This document shows, piece by piece, positions 43,931 to 51,609 of a stretch of 64,000 bases of DNA. Made by a program: the position numbers and the translations under genes. Under the pieces are notes generated by a model. It did not search any database and was not told the DNA's origin. It worked only from the letters and a program-made list of their open reading frames with translations. Source of the stretch: Chlorogloeopsis sp. ULAP01 (GTDB lineage: Bacteria > Cyanobacteriota > Cyanobacteriia > Cyanobacteriales > Nostocaceae); the NCBI RefSeq assembly GCF_030381805.1, contig NZ_JAUDRH010000011.1:62001-126000 (forward strand), read 5' to 3'. Numbering within the stretch: the first letter of the stretch is position 1; the number at the start of each line of letters is the position of its first letter.

Positions 43931-44902
43931 ATGCAAATTCAAACACCCTCTGTCAGCTTAATTCGGGCTACTTCCTACGAACTAGATATTTTAAGGGAGT
44001 CAATCCAAACGCTACTAGAACCCTTCGGAGGAATAGGGGCGTTTGTTAAAAGTGGCGATCGCGTTTTACTTAAACCCAATTTACTTACAGGAGCGCGTCC
44101 TGATAAAGAGTGTACCACCCGTCCAGAATTAGTTTATGTAGTGGCGCAGATGGTGATGGAGGCTGGAGGGAAGCCATTTTTGGGCGATAGTCCGGCTTTT
44201 GGTAGCGCTAAGGGAGTAGCTATAGCAAATGGCTATCTACCAATTATAGAAGAACTCAATCTGCCAATTATCGATTTCCAAGGAAAGCGTTACCAAACCA
44301 TCAGCGCAGATTTTAATCATCTGCTGTTGTCTAAAGAGGCGATCGAGGCAGATGTGGTGATTAATTTACCTAAAGTAAAATCCCACGTCCAACTGACGCT
44401 AACTTTAGGAGTGAAAAACCTTTTTGGTTGTGTTCCTGGCAAGATGAAAGCTTGGTGGCATATGGAAGCCGGAAAAGATGTCAACAGATTTGGGGAGATG
44501 TTGGTAGAAACCGCAAGGGCAGTTAATCCTAACTTAACCATACTAGATGGTATCATTGGTCATGAAGGTAATGGCCCAAGCGGTGGTGAACCACGTTCAT
44601 TGGGAATTATAGGAGCATCAGCAGATGTATTTGCTCTAGACAGAGCAATGGTAGAAATACTGAATGTTCTACCTGCCCAAGTGCCTACCATTGCTGCATC
44701 TATGCGTTTGGGAGTTTGTCCAGAATTAGATGCTATTTATTATCCTCATTTAGATCCTGACTTGCTCCAGATAGATGATTGGCGGTTACCAGACAAGTTA
44801 GTTCCTATCGATTTTGGTATGCCCCGCGTGATTAAGTCTACATTCAAACATCTTTACATTAGATTTATTAAGGAACCAATCAGTGCTTATGGCAGACGTT
44901 AA
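43931..44902 (+). CDS. DUF362 domain protein
   Basis: A 323-residue protein with the DUF362 pattern: GDRVLLKPNLLTGARPDKECTTRPELV, GGKPFLGDSPAFGSAKGVA, ADVVINLPKVKSHVQLTLTLGVKNLFGCVPG and LDGIIGHEGNGPSGGEPR. Other DUF362 proteins carry ferredoxin-like domains, but none is present here. The biochemical role is not established. It follows the lyase gene by 56 bp and may be co-transcribed. A terminator is found about 185 bp downstream. Confidence 0.85.
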   Translation: MQIQTPSVSLIRATSYELDILRESIQTLLEPFGGIGAFVKSGDRVLLKPNLLTGARPDKECTTRPELVYVVAQMVMEAGGKPFLGDSPAFGSAKGVAIANGYLPIIEELNLPIIDFQGKRYQTISADFNHLLLSKEAIEADVVINLPKVKSHVQLTLTLGVKNLFGCVPGKMKAWWHMEAGKDVNRFGEMLVETARAVNPNLTILDGIIGHEGNGPSGGEPRSLGIIGASADVFALDRAMVEILNVLPAQVPTIAASMRLGVCPELDAIYYPHLDPDLLQIDDWRLPDKLVPIDFGMPRVIKSTFKHLYIRFIKEPISAYGRR

Positions 44903-45087
44903 TTGCCTCCAGCCTATCTTTAAGTTAGGATGCGAAAAATAAAAAAATTTATCATTTATCGTCTGAACCCAACTTTTATGTGCTAACAAGACGAAAATGG
45001 CGCAAGCTATTGACAAGTGCAAACTCCGCTACAACAATTTCAAAATTAGCAGAGTAAGCTTTAAATACCCTCCGATTGCTTAACCAG

Positions 45088-45118
45088 ACCGCCCTACTCT
45101 ACTAGCGGCGGTTTTTTT
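45088..45118 (+). terminator. Intrinsic terminator
   Basis: Stem ACCGCC (45088-45093) / GGCGGT (45107-45112) followed by seven T residues. The stretch 44903-45087 has no open frame with family features. The terminator could end a read-through transcript from the DUF362 gene or a short unannotated RNA. Confidence 0.7.
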
Positions 45119-45134
45119 AGTTTTAGCTAGCTAG

Positions 45135-45252
45135 TAATACTATTTCACGAAAAGGCTGATATGGATGTACCCCACCGCCTACGGCACCTCCCCTTAGTAA
45201 GGGGAGGTTGGGAGGGGTTGAATAGAATCACTCAAAAAGTGAAATGGTATAA
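45135..45252. repeat. Small MITE-like element with terminal inverted repeats
   Basis: Terminal arms ATACTATTTCAC (45137-45148) and GTGAAATGGTAT (45239-45250) match at 11 of 12 positions. Inside is a strong hairpin CCTCCCCTTA (45187-45196) / TAAGGGGAGG (45198-45207). No coding capacity. The rest of the spacer up to 45729 is AT-rich with nothing recognisable. Confidence 0.65.
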
Positions 45253-45729
45253 GCAGGGAACAGGCTTGAAAGCCGCTTAATGTCCTTATTTGATGATTAG
45301 GCATTGTCTTAATCTATCCGGCAACTGCCATATTTTAAAAAATTAGTTTTTATCTACCTTGGTACAGATGACAGATTAAAAATAAAACATAATCATATGT
45401 TTTTTACTCTTTTAATTGCCAATTATTATTGGGTATAATCACTGGTTTTATCATTAGATACGGTACTTATATCTGTATTTTCTCGGTGTATATTTATAGA
45501 TAAAAAGCTTTCCTAGACTGCTTTTATAGCAAAGGCTAAAAAGTATAAACATAAGATTTGAAATAAATTAGTATCAAAAGTTGCAGTAGTAAAAAATAGT
45601 AGGGACAGTTGTCAAAGTGGTTCTCATCCTTGACTATTAGAAAATTTACTGTTAAAAAATAGCTAAAATAGTAGCTAGGCTCTTAACTACAGAGCCAACT
45701 ACAATAGAGTGTAATCAAATTGATTTTTT

Positions 45730-45912
45730 ATGGACTCAAACAGTCAGTCTGCCAATTCAACAGACCCTTATCCACATCGTTTGGCAGACATTGCGGGAAC
45801 AGCGATCGCCTTATTAACCTTAACCCTACCTTTGTTTGTGATTGCCAATTTCTCTTCAAATAATGTTCCGATTAACCAGGTACCCATTGTCCATAACATT
45901 AAAAACAAGTAA
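45730..45912 (+). CDS. Small single-helix membrane protein
   Basis: A 60-residue frame: a polar N-terminus (NSQSANSTDPYPHRLADI), one clear transmembrane helix (GTAIALLTLTLPLFVIANF), then a short polar tail. It begins with ATG and lies alone in a region that is otherwise non-coding and AT-rich. The helix and clean composition argue for a real gene, but the family is not recognised and no strong ribosome site is visible. Confidence 0.5.
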   Translation: MDSNSQSANSTDPYPHRLADIAGTAIALLTLTLPLFVIANFSSNNVPINQVPIVHNIKNK

Positions 45913-46099
45913 AGAATAGATTATGAGTTTGCAACGAAAATCTACCATTAGACATAGCTCTGAAGTAAGAAAAAGAATTGTAAGTTTCAGAAGTTGAAAG
46001 GCTTTTTAATTACTGCAAAATAAAGACCGTCTAAAAAACAATGAGAATGGTGAGGATAAAAAGCTCCTCACCATTTTCTATTTGTACATTTAGGCAAAC

Positions 46100-46375
46100 T
46101 CTTGAGGCAGAGGAAGCTCTCTTTCCCTGTACCCCTTCGGGTACTCTAACGAGAACCCGCTTCGCGTGTACGCAGTCCCCCTACCCTGGCGGGAAGCCGT
46201 ACCTACGCTCTTGCGCTTCGCCGTCAGGCGTTGCGTTAGCTAGCGACTTATGTAGACGGGCTTTGCCCGGCTTCCCGTCGGGTAAGTAGCTGCTTTGCAT
46301 CTACCGCGTCTACGTGACGGGAACCGCCAAGACGGGGGCTGATCTCACCTGTCACCTGTCCCCTGTCCCCTATTT
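46100..46375. repeat. Palindrome-rich repeat patchwork
   Basis: A GC-rich block made of short palindromes, for example ACCCCTTCGGGT, GACGGGCTTTGCCCGGCTTCCCGTC, and CGCCGTCAGGCGTTGCGTTAGCTAG. The last is shared with 41495-41515. ACGGGAACCGCCAAGACGGG near 46316 is shared with 6350-6375. Open frames across it have no family features. This and flanking sequence fill the gap 45913-46488. Confidence 0.7.
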
Positions 46376-46488
46376 TCAAGACAGGCGGATTTTTTTGGGG
46401 ATGTGTCCCTATTGGCCCTAAAATTCTACACGGGGAGCCAAAGATTGCGGCTCTCATGATGTTTCGCTGTTAACTCAGGAGTGTTGTT

Positions 46489-46998
46489 GTGGACTTATCC
46501 CGTATTCCTGCCCAACCCAAACCGGGTTTGATTAACGTTCTGATTGAAATTTCAGGCGGGAGCAAAAATAAATATGAATTTGATAAAGAGCTACAAGCTT
46601 TTGCTCTAGATCGAGTGCTTTATTCATCAGTACAATATCCATATGACTATGGATTTGTTCCCAACACTTTGGCTGATGACGGCGATCCATTGGATGGTAT
46701 GGTACTAATGGATGAGCCTACCTTTCCAGGCTGTATAATTGCTGCACGGCCAATTGGGATGTTAGAAATGATAGATGGTGGCGATCGCGATGAGAAAATT
46801 CTTTGTGTTCCTGACAAAGATCCTCGTTACGCCCACGTCAAATCTCTCAAAGATGTAGCTCCCCACCGATTGGAAGAGATTGCTGAATTTTTCCGTACAT
46901 ATAAAAATCTTGAGAAAAAAGTAACGGAAATCCTTGGCTGGCAAGATGTGGATCGGGTAATGCCTTTAGTTGAAAAATGTATCAAAGCTTATAGATAG
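46489..46998 (+). CDS. ppa: Inorganic pyrophosphatase (family I)
   Basis: A 169-residue soluble enzyme that hydrolyses pyrophosphate to phosphate with magnesium. Conserved features: IEISGGSKNKYEFDKE, YDYGFVPNTLADDGDPLDGMVLMDEPTFPGC with the metal-binding DGDPLD, and the later KILCVPDKDPRY. The length is typical of bacterial family I enzymes. The start is GTG, preceded by an AGGAG site, and the next in-frame codons DLSRIPAQPKPG match the family N-terminus. Confidence 0.95.
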   Translation: MDLSRIPAQPKPGLINVLIEISGGSKNKYEFDKELQAFALDRVLYSSVQYPYDYGFVPNTLADDGDPLDGMVLMDEPTFPGCIIAARPIGMLEMIDGGDRDEKILCVPDKDPRYAHVKSLKDVAPHRLEEIAEFFRTYKNLEKKVTEILGWQDVDRVMPLVEKCIKAYR

Positions 46999-47471
46999 AA
47001 GGCAAAACAGGACAAGGGGAAGGGAAGACAAGGATTTGAGGGAGTTGAGGGAGGTGACGAAGTTGAGGAAGTGTAAGAGTAAATTCTTCCCCATCTTCCC
47101 TATCTCGCTCATCTGTTCCTCTCCCCCTCTGTCTATCCTCTTGATGTACGCAGTTCATCACGGCTACTTAGCTAAAAATCAGCAAAGCTAATTAATTTCC
47201 ATCAGCTTAAGAAGAGGGCTACATGATGAAGAATGCAAACGTCTGCAAGGATTGGTTACCTTAAGTTAAGCTGAAACAAATCTATCAAATGAACTCAACC
47301 TTGAAATCAGGGTGCTATGCCTTTATTTTTTCCCAGATGCATATTATAGATGTTTTCAACAAATATTCTTGAGTTCATCCTTGATTATATTTTCTGGGAA
47401 GCCCACTTTTGGCGGGCGTTTACAAACTTCTATATTTTTTTAATACCCTCTATTCCACAGGAATCTCAATA
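46999..47471. other. Intergenic region between ppa and panD
   Basis: A 473-bp spacer. The left third is a purine tract followed by a pyrimidine tract (GACAAGGGGAAGGG, later CTTCCCCATCTTCCC), able to pair like the element at 3300-3420. Near 47401 GCCCAC and GCGGGC can form a short hairpin without a T-run. No gene is seen. Confidence 0.5.
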
Positions 47472-47855
47472 ATGCAGCGCACGCTTCTTTTGGCAAAAAT
47501 TCATAACTGCACTCTTACAGGAGCTAATATCAACTACGTGGGTAGCATCAGTATAGATCAAATGCTGATGGATAAAGTTGGTATATTACCCTACGAACAA
47601 GTGCAAGTAGTAAACATTACCAATGGGCAGCGTTTCATTACTTATGCAATCCCGGCTCCAGCCTACTCAGGAGCGATTGAATTAAATGGAGCTGCTGCAC
47701 GTCTAGGCATTACTGGCGATCGCCTGATTATAATGACTTACGGGCAGTTAAGTTTGGAAGAGTTAAAAAATTACTCTCCGACTGTTGTCATCGTGGACGA
47801 GCAGAACCAGATTTTAGAGGTTCGGCGTTATGATGAACTGCTTAGTAAGACGTAG
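47472..47855 (+). CDS. panD: Aspartate 1-decarboxylase precursor
   Basis: A 127-residue pyruvoyl enzyme making beta-alanine for pantothenate and coenzyme A. The self-cleavage site is Gly24-Ser25 in NYVGSISID, and other conserved parts are LAKIHNCTLTGA at the start, Tyr58-type QRFITYAIPA and SGAIELNGAAARLGITGDRLIIM. ATG at 47472 gives the normal family N-terminus (MQRTLLLAKIH). An upstream in-frame start at 47409 would add 21 unsupported residues. The MBL-fold gene follows after 14 bp in a likely operon. Confidence 0.95.
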   Translation: MQRTLLLAKIHNCTLTGANINYVGSISIDQMLMDKVGILPYEQVQVVNITNGQRFITYAIPAPAYSGAIELNGAAARLGITGDRLIIMTYGQLSLEELKNYSPTVVIVDEQNQILEVRRYDELLSKT

Positions 47856-47869
47856 CAAGCAGAAAAATA

Positions 47870-48766
47870 ATGTCAAATTTTAAGCTTTCGCCTCCAGATA
47901 ATCACTTAAGTGAGAACCAAGCTCAATCAATTCCTAACCAAGTTAAAAAATTTATAGTGCAATTTTGGGGTGTAAGGGGTTTAATCGCTTCCCCAAGTAA
48001 CAAAACTAACCTTTACGGTGGTAATACTGCCTGTGTTGAAATGCAGGTAGCTAATAAGCGTTTGGTTTTTGATGGAGGTACTGGTTTACGCATTCTAGGT
48101 AAAAGTTGGCTAGAACTAAAACAACCTTTACAAGCGCATTTATTTTTTACTAACTCCCAATCAAATCGTATTCAAGGATTTCCATTTTTTGGCCCGGCAT
48201 TTCTTCCAGAAAATAGTTTTCATATTTACGGGATAGCTGCTTCAAATGGAGCTTCTATTAAGCAGTGTTTGTGCGATCAAATGCTACTGCCACATTTTCC
48301 TTACCCTCTACAGGAAATGCAGTCTGAATTGCAGTTCCACAATTTGACGCCAGGTAAAGTGATAAAGATAGATGATCTCACAGTCACAACAGCATTAATT
48401 AATCAAACTCAAAAATCTATTGGATACCGAATTGACTGGCAGAACTATAGTGTTGCCTACGTAACGGATTTGCACGATCGCGCTAATGAAGTGGAGCAAA
48501 AATACATTCAACAGCTTACCAAAGATGTTGATTTACTGATTGCCAATCCCACTACTCCCCAAAAATTCTACAGAACAGATCGTGATTCACACTGGCAAAC
48601 AGCTGTAGATTTAGCTCATGTATCTGGCGCTAAACAACTAGTAATCTCTCATCATCACCCAGATGATCATGATGATTTTCTTGATCGCATCCAAACGGAA
48701 ATTAAATCTGCTTTTCCCGCAAGTTTAATTGCTCGTGAAGGTTTAACTTTAGTTGTTGCTGAGTAG
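47870..48766 (+). CDS. MBL-fold protein with degraded metal site
   Basis: A 298-residue protein of the metallo-beta-lactamase fold. It retains VQFWGVRGLIASPSNKTNLYGGNTACVEM, LVFDGGTGLRILG, IQGFPFFGPAF, VAYVTDLHD and VISHHHPDDHDDFLDRIQ. The central metal motif HxHxDH is replaced by Asn95-Ser-Gln-Ser-Asn-Arg100 just before IQGFPFF, and the later metal Asp position reads Asn226 (IANPTTP). It is therefore probably not a normal metallohydrolase and may be a pseudoenzyme with a binding or regulatory role. It lies 14 bp after panD. Confidence 0.8.
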   Translation: MSNFKLSPPDNHLSENQAQSIPNQVKKFIVQFWGVRGLIASPSNKTNLYGGNTACVEMQVANKRLVFDGGTGLRILGKSWLELKQPLQAHLFFTNSQSNRIQGFPFFGPAFLPENSFHIYGIAASNGASIKQCLCDQMLLPHFPYPLQEMQSELQFHNLTPGKVIKIDDLTVTTALINQTQKSIGYRIDWQNYSVAYVTDLHDRANEVEQKYIQQLTKDVDLLIANPTTPQKFYRTDRDSHWQTAVDLAHVSGAKQLVISHHHPDDHDDFLDRIQTEIKSAFPASLIAREGLTLVVAE

Positions 48767-48782
48767 TTATTTAATAGAAGGC

Positions 48783-48848
48783 AGGAGGCAGTAGACACGT
48801 AGACGCGGAGCGGCTTCCAAAGGTAGTGGCGTATCCGTTGGTAGGCAG
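48783..48848 (+). repeat. 66-bp repeat with variable centre, copy 2
   Basis: Shares both ends with 41472-41537 (AGGAGGCAGTAGACACGT and TAGTGGCGTATCCGTTGGTA), but the centre is AGACGCGGAGCGGCTTCCAA. It lies in the short gap between the MBL-fold gene and the converging cnaT gene. Confidence 0.7.
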
Positions 48849-48901
48849 AGGGGAAGAAAGTTTTTTCTTTGTTCTGGTGAATGCAGTTCAGCAAAGGCTA
48901 C

Positions 48902-50002
48902 TTAACTTTCAATAGTTAATAATTTTGAATTATGAACTGGAGAAAGATTATAAACTACTTGAGTAAGTTGTTGGAGCTTTGCAGCTACCGCACCCTGAAC
49001 TAATAATTCTTCTGCTTTGGCTATACCCGATCGCAAACTATCGCAAATACCGGAGCGCCACAGGTAAAATCCTCCGTTCCATAAGGCTGTTTGCATTAAT
49101 TCTGAAGATATACCTTGTAATACCTCTTGCATCTGTGCCACGAGTTCTTCTATGCCAAGCAAGGGTACATTTTTACTGCTAAAGCCGTATTCGCGAGCAA
49201 CCAGATGTAACCTTTCAATTGGGGCTATTGTCTGGGTATTATCAAGCACAGATAAGCCAATAATGGCGGTGCGATCGCGTGGCAAGTCACAGCTACCTTC
49301 TAATCCCTTGACTGTTGTAAATTTTGTTACTCTTCGCTGGGCGAAGGCTGCTTGAAACATTGCTTCGGTGGGAGGATGAACAAATCCCCCAACAATGTGA
49401 GCATCACCAGCATAGGGACACCAAATTAATTCCATTGTGGCAAAAGGTGGGCGCTTACCTAGTTGATCGCGGTACTCCCAAATTCTTTTGGTGAGAGGAA
49501 AATGACGAGGAGTATAAACAAAGCCAATACCAGTTTGCTCCAGTACCTGCTGAGTCGTTTCTAGGGGTAGCTTAGTCCAATCAACTCCCATACCCTGCCA
49601 AACCTCTACTAAGGGTAAACCATATTTTGTGGGTAGGCGATCGCCACCGTGCATCAGTACAGGTTGTCCAGCTGCGGCTAATAATAAAGCTATGATCGGG
49701 CTAATTGGTGCAGTACGGGTTCTGCCATCATAAGGTATGCCCAAGACTATTATCGGTCGCGGCGAGGCGATTGGTTGCAGTTTAGGACCGATCTGATCGT
49801 AAGCATCCAACATCCCAGCTAACTCTTCACCGGTTGGACGTTTGATGCGGTGCGCAATCAAAAACGCTCCGATTTGGGCTGGTGTCGGCTCACCTAGCAG
49901 CATCATGCTAGTTGCTGTAGCAGCCTCCGCACGAGTCAAATTTTCTCCCGTATGGTTACCACTGCCTACTTTTTTCAGTAATTCCCGAAATATATCACTC
50001 AT
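48902..50002 (-). CDS. cnaT: CnaT, TrpD-like protein for nitrate assimilation
   Basis: A 366-residue protein of the anthranilate phosphoribosyltransferase fold. The N-terminal helical domain has NLTRAEAATATSMMLLGEPTPAQIGAFLIAHRIKRPTGEELAGMLDAYD, followed by VLGIPYDGRTRTAPISPIIALLLAAAGQPVLMHGGDRLPTKYG. In Anabaena the TrpD-like CnaT, encoded next to ntcB, is required for expression of the nir operon, and this gene has the same position. Anthranilate-type glycine-rich substrate motifs are altered, so it is not expected to be TrpD itself. ATG at 50002 is preferred over a TTG at 50011. STRR heptamers lie upstream. Confidence 0.82.
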   Translation of the reverse strand: MSDIFRELLKKVGSGNHTGENLTRAEAATATSMMLLGEPTPAQIGAFLIAHRIKRPTGEELAGMLDAYDQIGPKLQPIASPRPIIVLGIPYDGRTRTAPISPIIALLLAAAGQPVLMHGGDRLPTKYGLPLVEVWQGMGVDWTKLPLETTQQVLEQTGIGFVYTPRHFPLTKRIWEYRDQLGKRPPFATMELIWCPYAGDAHIVGGFVHPPTEAMFQAAFAQRRVTKFTTVKGLEGSCDLPRDRTAIIGLSVLDNTQTIAPIERLHLVAREYGFSSKNVPLLGIEELVAQMQEVLQGISSELMQTALWNGGFYLWRSGICDSLRSGIAKAEELLVQGAVAAKLQQLTQVVYNLSPVHNSKLLTIES

Positions 50003-50019
50003 AACACTCAAGAGTAATT

Positions 50020-50061
50020 GGTTAGTGGTTAATGGTTAGTGGATAGTGGTTAGTGGATAGT
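50020..50061. repeat. STRR heptamer array
   Basis: Six in-register heptamers: GGTTAGT, GGTTAAT, GGTTAGT, GGATAGT, GGTTAGT, GGATAGT. The array stands immediately upstream of cnaT, inside its probable 5' leader. Related heptamers occur near 55230, 57582 and 59625. Confidence 0.8.
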
Positions 50062-50084
50062 GGCTACCTACTATACTGTACGGG

Positions 50085-50190
50085 AGGCAGCGCGCCCTTG
50101 CGGGATAAGCGCGTCGTGGCGACTGCCGTGCGGGTTTAAAAGAGAAATTGTCGGTTTTAACCGTTCATATCATCAATGAAACCTGCCCCT
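50085..50190 (-). repeat. Composite hairpin repeat, copy 1
   Basis: Contains GAGGCAGCGCGCCCTTG and GACTGCCGTGCGGGTTTAAA, both present in reverse complement at 55086-55223. The part CGGGTTTAAAAGAGAAATT and what follows can fold into an imperfect hairpin. It lies between cnaT and ntcB. Confidence 0.65.
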
Positions 50191-50209
50191 ACTAACTACT
50201 AACTATTTA

Positions 50210-51151
50210 CTAACAAGCCGATCGCTCCAAAGAAACTTGTGGTGGTATATTTTCTCGCACTAACTGCCAAAAATGCTGAATCGGAGGAATTTGCAGCCGA
50301 TCTTGAGTCGTCACCATCACAACTCGGCGAGTCAAAGCAGAATTGTCAGGTACTCCACCATTGCTAGCAAGAGGGCGAACCGCAAGTGTAGGATCTTTAC
50401 GTGCTTCCACTAAGGCTGAATGAGGTAGTAAAGCCACCAGTTCTCCCTGACGCACTACTCCTCGGAAAGCATCTAGAGTGTTTACCTCCAAAACTGCTTG
50501 CAATGTAGCTTGCAGTCGTTCAAATCTATCTTGTACCAGCCGTTGCATCCCATAACCATCCTTAAAAACCACTTGCGGATAGCGAATCAGCTCCTGCCAA
50601 GGAACGCGTTCATATTGCGCTAGCGGGTGATTGACTGCTGTTAAAACTTCTATTGGTTCATCATATAGGGTTTCCACCACGATTTCTTTGCCAACAGTTA
50701 AAAAGCGATTATTCATGACAATTGCCATATCCACCAGCCCATCTTTAAGGACTTTTAGGGCGCGATCGCTGCCCAAGGATGTAACTCGCAACTGTATATC
50801 TGGATAGTCATGACAAAATTTTTGCAGTACTGGTGGTAAATAATAAGCACACAGCGAGTGAATCACAGCTATACACAATTCAGGCTGCTTTCCTGCTACT
50901 AAATCTGTTATTTCCTGCGTAGCTGTCTGCCACTCTTGGCAAATTTTGCGGGCGCGGGGAAGCAACCGTTCACCAGCTAGCGTCAGTTTCGCCTGACTTG
51001 TTCTATGAAATAACTCCAATCCCAAATCTCCTTCCAGTGCCTGGATTTGGCGACTGATAGTCGATTGGGTAACACCACATTTTCTTGCTGCCCCTTGGAA
51101 GCTACCGGTTTCCGCGATCGCCAGAAAGGCTTGCAACTGTTCTAGTCGCAT
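50210..51151 (-). CDS. ntcB: NtcB, LysR-type activator of nitrate assimilation
   Basis: A 313-residue LysR-family regulator. The N-terminal winged helix-turn-helix reads MRLEQLQAFLAIAETGSFQGAARKCGVTQSTISRQIQALEGDLGLELFHR. The C-terminal effector domain follows, with LCIAVIHSLCAYYLPPVLQKF. Its place between cnaT and the nir genes is the known arrangement for ntcB in Anabaena-type cyanobacteria. NtcB activates the nir operon in response to nitrite or nitrate, together with NtcA. A candidate binding motif is seen upstream of nirA at 53073-53085. Confidence 0.9.
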   Translation of the reverse strand: MRLEQLQAFLAIAETGSFQGAARKCGVTQSTISRQIQALEGDLGLELFHRTSQAKLTLAGERLLPRARKICQEWQTATQEITDLVAGKQPELCIAVIHSLCAYYLPPVLQKFCHDYPDIQLRVTSLGSDRALKVLKDGLVDMAIVMNNRFLTVGKEIVVETLYDEPIEVLTAVNHPLAQYERVPWQELIRYPQVVFKDGYGMQRLVQDRFERLQATLQAVLEVNTLDAFRGVVRQGELVALLPHSALVEARKDPTLAVRPLASNGGVPDNSALTRRVVMVTTQDRLQIPPIQHFWQLVRENIPPQVSLERSAC

Positions 51152-51157
51152 TTTTGT

Positions 51158-51171
51158 GTAGCCTGAATTAC
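51158..51171 (-). promoter_or_regulatory. NtcA-like box just before ntcB (weak)
   Basis: GTA-N8-TAC palindrome, read as GTAATTCAGGCTAC on the minus strand, ends only 6 bp from the ntcB ATG. At that place it cannot be a normal activator site for a transcript that includes the start codon. It may be chance, since only six bases are fixed, or a repressor-type site. Confidence 0.25.
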
Positions 51172-51419
51172 ATTTATGGCTGGAACTAACTTAACGTATT
51201 TCCTGTAGCATTTTAGTAGAGTTTGTTACATCTACCTTCTTCTTGCAGGGCATGAATTTTAAGTTACTTTTTGATAAAAGACCCATCCTCGCGTGTGAAC
51301 GGGAGTTTTAGCTTGTTGTATCCTGAACAATTATTTGATGATTTCTTAAAAAAAATGAATATTGAAATCTTATCATTCTCATAACATTTTATAGTTAGAG
51401 GAAGGAAAGAAGACGCAAA

Positions 51420-51560
51420 GACAACCAGACGCGGTGAGGCAGTCACAGTCCTGGCGGTTTCCGTCGGTTGCGAACTGTCGAACCCGGAGGGCGACGCGGA
51501 GAAATTATCAAAAATATTCCCCGTGTCCTCTTGATTCTCCGTGTCCCCGCGTCGATCCAA
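51420..51560 (-). repeat. GACACGG-type repeat, related to the insertion in nirA
   Basis: On the minus strand, 51493-51527 reads GACACGGGGAATATTTTTGA and on through TAATTTCTCCGCGTC. Positions 54038-54072 inside nirA carry the same 35 bases with one difference. Flanking GACGCGGGGACACGGAG also recurs. The rest of the ntcB-to-HEAT gene gap (51172-51609) holds no gene. Confidence 0.8.
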
Positions 51561-51609
51561 ACGCGAAATCTAAAAAATCTATACCTATCCCCTGTCCCCC
51601 GTTCCTCCT

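Noticed and set aside
44960..45087. Possible small RNA before the terminator at 45088
   Set aside because: A terminator with unassigned sequence upstream is suggestive, but no promoter or known RNA motif could be recognised.
46041..46289. Open frame of 82 codons in the GC-rich block before ppa
   Set aside because: It lies wholly in repeat palindromes. The composition follows the repeats, not a protein.
46970..47191. Open frame overlapping the end of ppa
   Set aside because: It reads through a purine/pyrimidine tract and overlaps ppa in another frame. No plausible start signal.
48902..50002. Assignment of the TrpD-like gene as trpD of tryptophan synthesis
   Set aside because: It sits beside ntcB and the substrate-binding motifs deviate, so cnaT fits better.
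51264..51560. Open frame of 98 codons between ntcB and the HEAT-repeat gene
   Set aside because: It spans the dispersed GACACGG repeat and AT-rich DNA, with no family features.
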